The position numbers and the translations under genes were made by a program. Below the pieces are notes generated by a model. The model worked only from the letters and a program-made list of their open reading frames with translations. It searched no databases and had not been told where the DNA came from. Shown piece by piece: positions 15,447 to 23,865 of a stretch of DNA of 26,464 nt. Position 1 is the stretch's first letter. Each line of letters starts with the position of its first letter. This DNA comes from Leptolinea sp. UBA5366 (GTDB lineage Bacteria; Chloroflexota; Anaerolineae; Anaerolineales; Anaerolineaceae), in NCBI GenBank assembly GCA_002407845.1, contig DHPK01000002.1, positions 1 to 26,464 of the forward strand, read 5' to 3'.

Positions 15447-16499
15447 ATGGAAACGAAAAAGAACCCAATAAAATTAACTGAATTGGCATTTTGTGCTGGA
15501 TGTGCCGCCAAATTGCGAGCTGAAGTATTGATGGATGTGATCAACCCATTCGGAAATTTGTTCAGCCAGAAGGATTTTCCTGATTTGCTGATCGGACTTG
15601 AAGAAGCCGATGACGCCGCGGTTTATCGGCTGAACGATGAACAGGCGCTCGTTTTCACAACTGATTTTTTCCCGCCGCTGGTGGATGATGCTTACGACTA
15701 TGGGGCGATCGCGGCAGCGAATAGCATTTCGGACGTCTACGCGATGGGGGGGAAGCCGCTGATGGCGCTCAACATCACGGCGATGCCGACGGATCTTCCG
15801 CCGGAAACGATTGCTGAAATTTTCCGCGGCGGAGCTGAGAAAGCCAAGGAAGCAGGCTGTCCGATTGTCGGCGGACACACCGTTCGCGATCAGGAACCGA
15901 AATACGGGTTGGCGGTGATTGGCATGGTTCATCCTGAAAAAATCATGTACAAAGGGCGATTAGCGGTTGGCGATAAAATGGTGCTGACCAAACCGCTGGG
16001 GTTCGGACTGATTTCGACTGCAAATAAGAGCGGACAGGCTGATCCAGCGGATTTCGCAGAAGTTGTCAGCTGGATGAAAACGCTGAACCGCACTGCATCC
16101 GAATTAGCCGTGGCAGTCGGCTGTCAGTCCGGAACCGACGTCACAGGGTTCAGCCTGATGGGGCACAGCTCCGAGATGATCCGCAGCGGGAAAGTCGGAC
16201 TGCGTTATGCCTGGGATGCGATCCCGCGCGTTACAAATTATGAAAAGTATATGAATCTGGGGCTGTTCCCCGGCGGTGCGGTAGAAAACTTGAAATATTA
16301 TGGAAAAAACGTTAAATTTACAGTACCGATCAGTGAGCTTGAGCAGATGATGCTGTTTGATCCTCAGACGAGCGGCGGGCTGCTGCTGGGGATTCATCCT
16401 GAAAAACTCGATGAATTTTTAGCGAATGCGGAGCAAGCGGGACAAAAAACCTGGGTGATCGGCGAAGTGGTTGAAAAGCCCGGCATTGAGATAATTTAG
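15447..16499 (+). CDS. selD: Selenide, water dikinase (selenophosphate synthetase)
   Basis: 350-aa ATP-dependent enzyme making selenophosphate from selenide. The N-terminal catalytic loop is FCAGCAAK (15-22), with Cys16 at the Cys/Sec position and Lys22; it is a standard Cys codon, so the gene is not itself selenocysteine-dependent. The AIRS-type ATP-binding features follow: TTDFFPPLVDD (metal-binding Asp residues), ANSISDVYAMGG, GGHTVRD and a C-terminal FDPQTSGGLL. It diverges from the yedE-like/yqeC/yqeB unit. No selA, selB, selenocysteine tRNA or selU is visible in the window, so the local genes suggest supply for the selenium-molybdenum cofactor route. Confidence 0.96.
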   Translation: METKKNPIKLTELAFCAGCAAKLRAEVLMDVINPFGNLFSQKDFPDLLIGLEEADDAAVYRLNDEQALVFTTDFFPPLVDDAYDYGAIAAANSISDVYAMGGKPLMALNITAMPTDLPPETIAEIFRGGAEKAKEAGCPIVGGHTVRDQEPKYGLAVIGMVHPEKIMYKGRLAVGDKMVLTKPLGFGLISTANKSGQADPADFAEVVSWMKTLNRTASELAVAVGCQSGTDVTGFSLMGHSSEMIRSGKVGLRYAWDAIPRVTNYEKYMNLGLFPGGAVENLKYYGKNVKFTVPISELEQMMLFDPQTSGGLLLGIHPEKLDEFLANAEQAGQKTWVIGEVVEKPGIEII

Positions 16500-16568
16500 A
16501 AATTCATATTCTTGCAACGCGATCCTGAGTTTTCCGTATATGGTTATAGAACTTAATGGAGCAGACGG

Positions 16569-17132
16569 TTGAATAACATTTCTGAAGACATCCTGGAGAG
16601 AGTACGAAACGGCGACGCCGAGGCTTTTTCCTATGTGGTCGAGGTCTGTCAGACTCCGGTGTTTAACCTGTGCAGCCGCATGCTGTACAACGCTGCTGAG
16701 GCAGAAGATGCCGCTCAGGAAACCTTTTGGAAAGCGTGGAAGAATATTTCAAAATATGACCAAAACCGACCTTTCTCAACGTGGATTCTGGCAATTGCGG
16801 CTCATCACTGCATCGATTTGCAGCGTAAAAAACGAGTGCCGGAGACTGAAATAGATGAGACGATGGAAGAAATCATTCCCGATTCCACCCTTCGTCCGGA
16901 TCAGGAAATGATCAAGAATGACGAGGAAGCTCAAATCCAGAATATGCTGAAAAAACTGAATGAAACGGATCGAGCCGCAGTTATTCTTCGCTATTGGTAC
17001 GAATTTTCTGATCGGGAAATCGCCGAAAACTTGGGCATCAGCGAGAGCGCTGTCAAAAGCAGACTCTTTCGCGCCCGCAGGCAGTTGGCAACAATCTGGG
17101 AAGAGCAGCTTCAACCTCTGCAGGAGTATTGA
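16569..17132 (+). CDS. ECF-type RNA polymerase sigma factor
   Basis: 187-aa sigma-70 family factor with region 2 (about 15-85: AEDAAQETFWKAWKNI, then FSTWILAIAAHHCIDLQRKKR, the -10 recognition part) and region 4 (about 125-178: LNETDRAAVILRYWYEFS, then the HTH IAENLGISESAVKSRLFRARRQL). Regions 1 and 3 are missing, as expected for ECF factors. The start is TTG at 16569 with GGAG 7 nt upstream. It is followed after 1 nt by its membrane anti-sigma factor. The set probably directs a cell-envelope stress regulon that includes the bactofilin-like protein. Confidence 0.95.
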   Translation: MNNISEDILERVRNGDAEAFSYVVEVCQTPVFNLCSRMLYNAAEAEDAAQETFWKAWKNISKYDQNRPFSTWILAIAAHHCIDLQRKKRVPETEIDETMEEIIPDSTLRPDQEMIKNDEEAQIQNMLKKLNETDRAAVILRYWYEFSDREIAENLGISESAVKSRLFRARRQLATIWEEQLQPLQEY

Positions 17133-17133
17133 T

Positions 17134-17670
17134 ATGGAAACGCATGAATATTATGAAAACCTGATTCTCAATGAGGAGTCACTGACTGTCGATGAATTGG
17201 AAAGGCTGGATGACCACCTGACTGATTGCACGAGCTGCCAGAAGCTTCAGGAGCAATGGGAAGGATGCCTGAATTTGCTGCACGAATCCCCCATGATCAG
17301 CCCTGCCAAAGGTTTTTCGAAGCGCTGGGAGACCTATTTTCAAAACCAAGTCAGCGAACACGAAAAGAAAGTTCAGACACGGATCATCATCGGAGTGATC
17401 GTGATGATAACGCTGCTTTCAATTTTCTCCTCGGCAATTTTGTTTTCGCCGCAAAGATTGATTCAGTTCACGCTTTTCTTCAGCGGTCTGGTGGCATTCT
17501 TTGCCGGCTACATCAATCAGCTCAGAGCGGTGCTTGATGTGATCCGCTGGCCGTTGCTGCTGATTGGGCTGAGCGGGATCGGTGCTGCAGTTGCTTACAT
17601 TATCGGAAGCGTTATCTATCTGAGAAATCACGTGAAAGTACGTGCTGAGGAGGTTGTTAGTCATGAATAA
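17134..17670 (+). CDS. Zinc-type (ZAS) membrane anti-sigma factor
   Basis: 178-aa partner of the preceding sigma factor. The cytosolic N-terminal half has the H-x3-C-x2-C motif (His28, Cys32, Cys35 in HLTDCTSC) of zinc-associated anti-sigma domains. It is followed by about three hydrophobic segments (about 83-104, 110-126, 138-163), so it holds the sigma factor at the membrane. The ATG at 17134 is 1 nt after the sigma stop, with AGGAG 7 nt upstream. The frame is open further upstream, but that part overlaps the sigma gene and is not credible. The end overlaps the next gene by 8 nt. Confidence 0.9.
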   Translation: METHEYYENLILNEESLTVDELERLDDHLTDCTSCQKLQEQWEGCLNLLHESPMISPAKGFSKRWETYFQNQVSEHEKKVQTRIIIGVIVMITLLSIFSSAILFSPQRLIQFTLFFSGLVAFFAGYINQLRAVLDVIRWPLLLIGLSGIGAAVAYIIGSVIYLRNHVKVRAEEVVSHE

Positions 17671-18994
17671 AAGAAAAAGTTATCTGCTCACTTTGTTGGT
17701 TGTGCTCGCCATTTTCTTGTTGTCCGCTTTTTCGGTCGCAGCAGAAGACAAGCTTGTCATGGGCTCGGATTACGTGCTCGGTGCAGGCGAAAAACTCAAA
17801 GGCAGTCTGGTTGTTTTTGGCGGGGATGTGACGCTTGAAGAGGCGTCAACTGTCAAGGGCGACGTCGCTATCTTCGGCGGGAGTGTGAAGGTCTATGGCA
17901 CGGTTGACGGCAATTTTGCCGCGTTTGGCGGCAGCATCACACTCGGCTCAAATGCTTTGATCGACGGCGATTTCTCGTCAATGGGCGGCACGGTTGACAA
18001 AGCCCCAGGCGCGGTGATCACCGGCAATACAGTGGATCAACGCGGACGGGTGCAGTTTAATAAAGAGTTTTTCGATGAGGTGGTTGGCTCCTCAACGGAC
18101 GGGAAGACGCCCTCCATTGCCTCTCATGAGGGACGTGGAATTCTGGCTGCGATCTTCGGAATAATGACCAGTATCGGGGTTTTCATCGCATCGATTTTGA
18201 TCATCACCGGTTTGGGGATCCTGATTGCGCTGCTGTTCGGTTCTCAATTGAAAGGTATCAGCAGCACGATCATTGCGCAGCCATTGAATGCATTCGGCGT
18301 TGGCTTGCTGACATTCATTGCTGTGCCGATTCTGCTGGTCTTCTTCAGCATCACGGTCATTCTGCTGCCGCTGGCGTTGATTTTAGGTGTACTAATCGTC
18401 GTGCTGGTGTTTTTTGGCTGGATCGTCTGCGGCTACGAAGTCGGTCAGCGGCTGACAGCTGCGATGAAAGTTAACTGGCAGGATATCTGGGCGACCGCCT
18501 TCGGAACTTTCGTTATAACGCTGGCTTCGATGCTGCTGAGCCGAGTTATCCCTTGCATTGGCTGGATCCCCGGTGCAATCATTTCAACCATCGGAGTAGG
18601 CGGAATCGTTTTGTATTACTATCGCAAGAGCCAGAGTTCTGGCGAGAGCAGCGGCTCCTCGTTCCTGCCGCGCAACAGCGATATCCCTTCCGGTGATTAT
18701 TCACCGCGCGAAGTGAACGTTTCCCAGTCTTCGGAAGAAGACCGCGAACGGGAGGTTGATTCAGCTCAGGTCATGACCAAGGCAATCCTGCCGACGGTCA
18801 TTGAAATGCCTGCCCGGACGGAGGATGAGAGCGAAATTCCGCCTGCTTTTGAAGCGGAAGAATCGCAGACGCAGCCTGAAGAGACCGGCGAAACACAGTC
18901 CAAGGGGTTCAGCGCCTCCATTTTGGACTCGATCAAGGCAGATCTTGAAAAGGACGAAAAAGAGGAAGGTTCAGACGAGAATCTGAACGGCTGA
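17663..18994 (+). CDS. Bactofilin-like polymer-forming membrane protein
   Basis: 443-aa protein: a signal peptide (1-27, ending near VAAED), a beta-repeat region (about 45-125) with recurring GGDV/GGSV/GGSI/GGTV turns roughly every 18-20 residues as in polymer-forming bactofilin-type solenoids, a block of about five hydrophobic helices (about 160-320), and a charged disordered tail of about 120 residues rich in Glu, Ser and Arg. ATG 17663 is chosen for GAGGAGG upstream and the overlap with the anti-sigma stop. Because bactofilins are cytosolic and this one carries a signal peptide, the solenoid is probably extracytoplasmic. It is the likely effector or sensor of the sigma/anti-sigma pair. Its exact function is unknown. 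Confidence 0.8.
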   Translation: MNKRKSYLLTLLVVLAIFLLSAFSVAAEDKLVMGSDYVLGAGEKLKGSLVVFGGDVTLEEASTVKGDVAIFGGSVKVYGTVDGNFAAFGGSITLGSNALIDGDFSSMGGTVDKAPGAVITGNTVDQRGRVQFNKEFFDEVVGSSTDGKTPSIASHEGRGILAAIFGIMTSIGVFIASILIITGLGILIALLFGSQLKGISSTIIAQPLNAFGVGLLTFIAVPILLVFFSITVILLPLALILGVLIVVLVFFGWIVCGYEVGQRLTAAMKVNWQDIWATAFGTFVITLASMLLSRVIPCIGWIPGAIISTIGVGGIVLYYYRKSQSSGESSGSSFLPRNSDIPSGDYSPREVNVSQSSEEDREREVDSAQVMTKAILPTVIEMPARTEDESEIPPAFEAEESQTQPEETGETQSKGFSASILDSIKADLEKDEKEEGSDENLNG

Positions 18995-19015
18995 TCCGCT
19001 CAAAATGCTGAAAAG

Positions 19016-19058
19016 AAAAGGAGTTCGGTTGATATGCCGAACTCCTTTTTTGTTTTTG
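19016..19058 (+). terminator. Intrinsic terminator of the sigma operon
   Basis: A perfect 13-bp stem (19016-19028 with 19037-19049, core GGAGTTCGG/CCGAACTCC) with an 8-nt loop is followed by a T-rich run to 19058. It lies 22 nt after the bactofilin-like gene. Confidence 0.92.
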
Positions 19059-19127
19059 TTTCTTTCACTCAGATATTATTGGACTTGCAGATGTTTTTTC
19101 ATTAATTCAATTGCGAAGACTTAATGT

Positions 19128-19730
19128 CTATTGATAAAACTGGTTTTCCTGGATCAATTGATAGACAGCGTCTGCCAGATAATAACGGAAATGGTGACCG
19201 GAAGCAGCCCGCTCCCGAATCTCGGTTGAGGAAATCTCAAGCAGCGGCGCATCGATCATGCGCAGCTTTGCCAGAATGTTTGGAAACGTGGTGTCCAAGG
19301 CTCCCCAGTCGAAGTCTTCTCCCGGCCGCTGCATCACGCCCAGCTCATCGATCTGCGCGATTACGGACTGCGGCTCGTGCCAGGTTGAGAGATAATGAAG
19401 CGAATCGCCGCCAATCAGAAGGATTAGTTCCTCACCCGGGTAAAGCTGCTGCAATATAGTCAGCGTGTCAGAGGTGTAATGCGGACCCGGACGGTCATTT
19501 TCAAGCAGGGAAAGCTCAAACCGCGGCTCTTTTCCGATGCAGGCGCGCACCATTTCTGCCCGTTGTTCAAAATTGGTAATCCGTTTTCCGCGTTTGTGAG
19601 GCGGCTGCGGGGCGAGCATCCACAGCACAGTGTCGAGGCTGAGCTGGTCTGCCGCTTCGGCTGCCAGAATCATGTGACCGAGATGCGGCGGGTCGAACGT
19701 TCCTCCGAAAATGCCGATCCGGCGGGGCAT
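19128..19730 (-). CDS. nadD: Nicotinate-nucleotide adenylyltransferase
   Basis: 200-aa enzyme of NAD biosynthesis that adenylates nicotinate mononucleotide. The nucleotidyltransferase signature GIFGGTFDPPHLGH (6-19) and the late ISSTEIRER motif are both intact, and length is normal. The ATG at 19730 overlaps the obgE stop by one base (TAATG). The GTG four codons upstream is possible but has no better ribosome binding site. Coupling with obgE matches a common bacterial arrangement of these housekeeping genes. Confidence 0.95.
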   Translation of the reverse strand: MPRRIGIFGGTFDPPHLGHMILAAEAADQLSLDTVLWMLAPQPPHKRGKRITNFEQRAEMVRACIGKEPRFELSLLENDRPGPHYTSDTLTILQQLYPGEELILLIGGDSLHYLSTWHEPQSVIAQIDELGVMQRPGEDFDWGALDTTFPNILAKLRMIDAPLLEISSTEIRERAASGHHFRYYLADAVYQLIQENQFYQ

Positions 19731-20995
19731 TAATCCAGCCACTCCAGTTCGAATTCATCACCGATCATGACGGTCTCGCCGTTTTCAATTCCGGCATCGC
19801 GCAGCGCGTCTTCAATGCCGAGCGTGCGCAGCAGGTTCTGGAATCGGCGCACAGAACCGCTGTGCTCCCAAAAAGTCATTTTTGCAGCGCGCTCAATCGA
19901 GATACCGCGCACAACCCAGTCGCCGTCTTCATCCTTATAGATTTCGAATTTTCTCGGATCATCCTTCGGCGTGTACAGCGGCATAGTCTCGACTGTCTCT
20001 TCCTCAGGAACACTCTGAACCAGTTCATAGAGTTTCCAGAGCAGCGGTCTGACGTCCTGACTGGTTGCGGCTGAAATTGCGTAGGATTCATAACCGAGAT
20101 TGCTGAGCGCAGCCTGAATCTCCGGCCAGCGCGCGCTGACCTCTGGGATATCCATCTTGTTGAACGCTACCAATTGAGCTTTCCCGGCGAGATTTTCATC
20201 AAATAGCGCCATCTCCTGATTGATCTGATCGAAATCGGCGATTGGATCTTCTGCCATACCGTCCAGCATGTGCAGGATGACTTTTGTGCGCTGGATATGG
20301 CGCAGAAAAGAATCTCCTAGCCCCACGCCCATGTGAGCGCCTTCAATTAGACCGGGGACGTCGGACAGAACCAGTGAATGATCCAGATCCAGTTCGGCAA
20401 CGCCGAGGTTAGGTTCGATGGTTGTGAACGGATAATCCGCGATTTTCGGCTCAGCATTGGTGACAGCTGCCAGAAAACTGGATTTTCCGGCGTTGGGTAC
20501 GCCGACAATTCCGACATCGGCGATCAGCTTTAATTCAAGTTTCAGTTTTCGTTCTTCGGATGGCGCGCCTTTTTCAGCGACGCGCGGGGCTTGAAAAGAG
20601 GCGGAGACGAAATGGGTGTTGCCCCGACCGCCGCGGCCGCCTTTTGCGACGACCAGTTCCTGTCCATCTTCAACGAGATCGCCGATCAGTTCATCCGTCA
20701 GAGCGTCCCGCACGATTGTTCCGGCTGGCACCAGCACGATTTTATCCACTGCGGATCGGCCGGTCATGTTGTTGATTCCGCCTTTTTTGCCGCTGTCCGC
20801 GATGTAGCGCGAAATATGCCGAAACGCGGATAGCGTGTTAATCCGCCGATCGACCTTGAGGATCAGGTCGCCCCCGTGGCCGCCGTCGCCTCCGTCAGGT
20901 CCTCCACGCGCAACATATTTTTCACGATGGAAATGCATCATGCCATCGCCGCCCCTGCCGGACCGGACATAAATTTCAGCTTCATCTACAAACAT
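19730..20995 (-). CDS. obgE: Ribosome-assembly GTPase Obg/CgtA
   Basis: 421-aa GTPase that binds the 50S subunit and is linked to ribosome maturation and stress signalling. The glycine-rich Obg domain (1-158) has GRGGDG, GGPDGGDGGHGG and GGRGGRGN. The G domain has G1 GVPNAGKSS (165-173), switch II DVPG (212-215) and G4 NKMD (279-282). A C-terminal OCT domain (about 345-421), as in Gram-positive and Chloroflexota Obg, ends with MIGDEFELEW. AGGAG upstream of the ATG supports this start. It is the first gene of the obgE-nadD pair. Confidence 0.97.
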   Translation of the reverse strand: MFVDEAEIYVRSGRGGDGMMHFHREKYVARGGPDGGDGGHGGDLILKVDRRINTLSAFRHISRYIADSGKKGGINNMTGRSAVDKIVLVPAGTIVRDALTDELIGDLVEDGQELVVAKGGRGGRGNTHFVSASFQAPRVAEKGAPSEERKLKLELKLIADVGIVGVPNAGKSSFLAAVTNAEPKIADYPFTTIEPNLGVAELDLDHSLVLSDVPGLIEGAHMGVGLGDSFLRHIQRTKVILHMLDGMAEDPIADFDQINQEMALFDENLAGKAQLVAFNKMDIPEVSARWPEIQAALSNLGYESYAISAATSQDVRPLLWKLYELVQSVPEEETVETMPLYTPKDDPRKFEIYKDEDGDWVVRGISIERAAKMTFWEHSGSVRRFQNLLRTLGIEDALRDAGIENGETVMIGDEFELEWLD

Positions 20996-21151
20996 TTTTT
21001 CTCTCCTGTCAGTTTCATCCTCTATTTTACGCTATAAAATGATATTCATCGACTGAATAGGTGAAGAATAATTTTGCTTTCTGCCGAGACGCTCTTCGTT
21101 TAGGGGTAAAATTGAGGCAGCAGCAAGCCAAACTATATACAGGAATAGCGA

Positions 21152-22051
21152 ATGAATAACTATCCATGCAAATTGTTTGATCAATTGACGCTGAATACGC
21201 CATTAATTTTGGCTTCGGGCGTTTCCGGTAACAGCGATTCATTACTGGTTCGGGCAGCGCGATCAGGAGCGGCGGCGGTGACCACAAAGGGTTTTACATT
21301 GAAATATCGCAAAGGCGCCGACAATCCCGTCTCAACGGATTGGGGCTGCGGGCTGATTACCAACCTGGGCTTGACCAATCCTGGTGTCGATTCAATGAAA
21401 TATATGCTGAGCGCCTACGTTGAAAAGGCTGGCGATGAAGCTGTGCCCGTATTTGCCAACATTTATGCCGATACGGCGGAAGAATTCGCGGAACTGACTC
21501 GGAAAACTGCCGCGCTGAATCCAGTGCTGATTGAGGCGGACTTGCCAGCGCCGGATGAAAATCTGGCGTCAGAAGTGACCCGCGCTGTCTGCGAAAACGC
21601 TGCAGGGATTCCCGTCTCAATTAAAATTTCTCCTGACTGCTGCCGGATTTCGAGACTGGCGGAAGCGATTCGGGATGGCGGAGCAAGCGCAATTACAGCA
21701 GTGAACCCGATCCCCGGAATGTTGATTGATGCTTATGCAGCGAAGCCCTTTTTGTCGAACGGCACGGGCTGGATCAGCGGTCCAGCGCTCAAACCGATTG
21801 CGCTGAATGTGATCGGAGAACTCTACCAGGCTGTCGATCTGCCGATCATCGGCGTCGGCGGTGTCATGAGCGGGCTGGATATGGCAGAGATGCTGATGGC
21901 AGGAGCCCGTTGTGTTGGGGTCGGATCAGCGCTTTATTATGAAGGCTATAGCGCATTTTCACGCATTATGAATGAATTCTCGGCTTTTATGGAGTCTGAA
22001 GGGTATCGCGATTTGGATGAAATTGTTGGAAAGATTTGGTGGAAATCATGA
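21152..22051 (+). CDS. pyrD: Dihydroorotate dehydrogenase-like flavoprotein (class 1B type)
   Basis: 299-aa TIM-barrel flavoprotein. FMN-binding features of class 1 PyrD are clear: ASGVSGN (21-27), TTKGFTL (Lys46), TNLGLTNPG (70-78), SIKISP (Lys158), AVNPIPGMLID, GWISGPALKPIA (206-217), GVGGVMSG (234-241) and GARCVGVGSALYY. The segment that normally reads N-x-SCPN and carries the catalytic Cys is EADLPAPD (128-135), so neither the class 1 Cys nor the class 2 Ser is there. It overlaps pyrK by 4 nt, which supports a PyrDB-type complex. AGGA lies 7 nt before the ATG. It may be a divergent DHODH or a related dehydrogenase with another substrate. Confidence 0.8.
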   Translation: MNNYPCKLFDQLTLNTPLILASGVSGNSDSLLVRAARSGAAAVTTKGFTLKYRKGADNPVSTDWGCGLITNLGLTNPGVDSMKYMLSAYVEKAGDEAVPVFANIYADTAEEFAELTRKTAALNPVLIEADLPAPDENLASEVTRAVCENAAGIPVSIKISPDCCRISRLAEAIRDGGASAITAVNPIPGMLIDAYAAKPFLSNGTGWISGPALKPIALNVIGELYQAVDLPIIGVGGVMSGLDMAEMLMAGARCVGVGSALYYEGYSAFSRIMNEFSAFMESEGYRDLDEIVGKIWWKS

Positions 22052-22839
22052 GTGAGTTTCGAAAAAACGAGGGGATGAGATCCCAAATTTTCACAGTTGA
22101 TCAGGTTCGCATTGAAAATGAGATGACCACCAGCCTGATCATGCGGGAACCACTGCAAAGCGAACCGGGGCAGTTTTTGCTGCTTTGGCTGCCGGGGATT
22201 GGGGAGAAACCGTTTAGCATTGCTGGCATCGATCCGCTAGTCGTAACGATTGCCGACGTCGGAAAGATGACGCATGAAATTCATGGATTGAAACCGGGAG
22301 ACCGGGTCTGGGTGCGCGGTCCGCTGGGCAGAGGCTACCAGGCTTACGGCAGTGAAGCGCTGCTGGTCGGCGGCGGCTATGGGGCTTCCCCGCTGCTGCT
22401 GCTGGCTGAAAACTTGATCAGCAAAGGGATCAACGTTCAGGTCTTTCTGGGCGCCAGAAACAAAGATTTGCTGATTTTAACAGACCAGTTTAAAAAGCTG
22501 CCGCTCAAGCTGCATCTCACCACGAATGACGGTTCAGCCGGTCTCCAGGGTTTTGTGACCGTCCCATTGGAAGCCGCCATTCAGGAGCTGCCCGATCGAA
22601 ATCAGGCTTGCGTCTATGCCTGCGGTCCGAAGGGGATGCTGCTCGGAATTGATGCGCTCTGTGAAAAATACCGGATTGCCCGCCAGCTGTCATGGGAGGC
22701 GGTCATGCGCTGCGGCATGGGCCTTTGCGGAAATTGCCGGATTGAACTGCCAGACACCTGGCAGGAGCCGGCTGATCAGCCCGGCAGCCGCCGTGCGTGG
22801 CTGGTGTGCCGTGACGGTCCGACCATGTTCACCCAATAG
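22048..22839 (+). CDS. pyrK: PyrK-type electron-transfer subunit (FAD, 2Fe-2S)
   Basis: 263-aa ferredoxin-reductase-like protein passing electrons from the class 1B dehydrogenase to NAD. The FAD-binding barrel includes PGQFLLLW and KPFSIAG (54-60). The NAD-binding part begins with LLVGGGYGASPLLLLA (105-120) and has YACGPKGML (190-198). The C-terminal 2Fe-2S ligands are Cys222, Cys227, Cys230 (RCGMGLCGNC) and Cys254 (WLVCRDGP), all present. The ATG at 22048 overlaps the pyrD stop (ATGA), giving coupled translation. Length and domain order match PyrK. Confidence 0.92.
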   Translation: MSEFRKNEGMRSQIFTVDQVRIENEMTTSLIMREPLQSEPGQFLLLWLPGIGEKPFSIAGIDPLVVTIADVGKMTHEIHGLKPGDRVWVRGPLGRGYQAYGSEALLVGGGYGASPLLLLAENLISKGINVQVFLGARNKDLLILTDQFKKLPLKLHLTTNDGSAGLQGFVTVPLEAAIQELPDRNQACVYACGPKGMLLGIDALCEKYRIARQLSWEAVMRCGMGLCGNCRIELPDTWQEPADQPGSRRAWLVCRDGPTMFTQ

Positions 22840-23250
22840 GCGTCTGGCTTAATTGTTCAGGATCAATAAGAGCACAGTTTAAGGTCAGAAATTCATATAT
22901 TATCTATAGAATTGACCGTTAAATTGATGGATTAAATAATTAAAAAAATCTTTGTAATTATTTAAAATTTGCATACTTGCAGAAAAAAGACTTGATATAA
23001 TTTTAAAAATTCAAGAAAAATCGGACGTATAAATCTGAACCAAATCAGCAGATCTTTCGGGTTCAGTTTATTAATATCTGTCTTGGATTTTTGTAAATTG
23101 AGATGAGTAAGCTCAGCTAAATGGTGAAAAAGACCAGGCAGCGCAGTAAGTAAAATTGAGAAATTAATTCTGGGAAAATGTCGAAATAAAGCGTGACAAT
23201 AAAAATTTGATTGAATATTCAATTGAATCATGAAAGACAAGAGGAAATGA
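22840..23250. other. AT-rich 411-bp intergenic region
   Basis: No ORF of useful length or RNA gene was recognised. It is visibly more AT-rich than the DNA to its left. It contains a candidate extended -10 at 22996 and a 14-bp perfect palindrome, ATTGAATATTCAAT, at 23210-23223, which lies 27 nt before the next ATG. No terminator for pyrK was recognised. The region marks the boundary between the housekeeping pyr genes and the second sigma cluster. Confidence 0.7.
22993..23001 (+). promoter_or_regulatory. Candidate extended -10 promoter
   Basis: TTGATATAAT contains TGnTATAAT, an extended -10 element (TATAAT at 22996-23001), with no clear -35. It would give a leader of about 240 nt before the sigma gene at 23251, so it may serve the sigma cluster or be fortuitous in AT-rich DNA. 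Confidence 0.35.
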
Positions 23251-23865
23251 ATGCTGCCCTCAATCATGAACCAGAATTCTGCTGAGCTGAACCAGCATGA
23301 AAAAGATCAAATCGTAACGAATGAAGAATTATTTCGAAGGTATTTTCTTGGGGATGAGGCTGGTCTGCGGTCGTTAATTGATCGGCATGGCGATAAACTG
23401 ACTTATTACATAAATGGTTATGTTCATGACCTGCAGGAAGCCGAAGATTTGATGATTGAAGCCTTTTCTCGAGTAGTCGCGAAGCAACCCAATTTTGAAG
23501 AAAATGGATTTAAGACATATTTGTACAAAACTGCGCGGAATTTAGCGCTGCGCCAGTGCATGCAGTCAAAGATGTTTTCCTTGATTGACATTGATGAGGT
23601 CGAAGCGGCGTCAACGCAGGATTCCTCGGTTTTGGATGATCTGATCAACAACGAAAAATATCGAATTATTTCCCGGTCGCTAGATCAAATCCATACAGAA
23701 TATCGCGAGGCAATCTATTTGCATTACTTTGAGCAAATGAGCTATTCTGAGGCGGCGGAAGTAATGAAAAAGACAGTGAAGCAGGTTTCCAACCTGATTT
23801 ATCGCGGCAAACAGGCATTGAAACCAATTTTAGCAAAGGAAGGACTCACGGATGAAGACCACTGA
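23251..23865 (+). CDS. ECF-like sigma factor of the PrsW cluster
   Basis: 204-aa sigma-70 family factor with region 2 (about 28-100: GDEAGLRSLIDRHGDKL, EAEDLMIEAFSRV, KTYLYKTARNLAL) and region 4 (about 140-195: LDQIHTEYREAIYLHYFEQMS, then the HTH YSEAAEVMKKTVKQVSNLIYRGKQAL). It is only distantly similar to the sigma factor at 16569. AGAGGA lies 5 nt before the ATG. It is the first gene of a tightly overlapped operon with two membrane proteins and a PrsW protease, and has no zinc-type anti-sigma partner, so control is probably by another membrane protein. Confidence 0.92.
   Translation: MLPSIMNQNSAELNQHEKDQIVTNEELFRRYFLGDEAGLRSLIDRHGDKLTYYINGYVHDLQEAEDLMIEAFSRVVAKQPNFEENGFKTYLYKTARNLALRQCMQSKMFSLIDIDEVEAASTQDSSVLDDLINNEKYRIISRSLDQIHTEYREAIYLHYFEQMSYSEAAEVMKKTVKQVSNLIYRGKQALKPILAKEGLTDEDH

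Noticed and set aside
15447..15530. Possible selenocysteine codon in SelD
   Set aside because: The catalytic position is a normal Cys codon (TGT), and no in-frame TGA occurs in the gene.
16960..17133. 58-codon N-terminal extension of the anti-sigma factor
   Set aside because: It lies inside the sigma gene in another frame; the ATG at 17134 has AGGAG and 1-nt spacing after the sigma stop.
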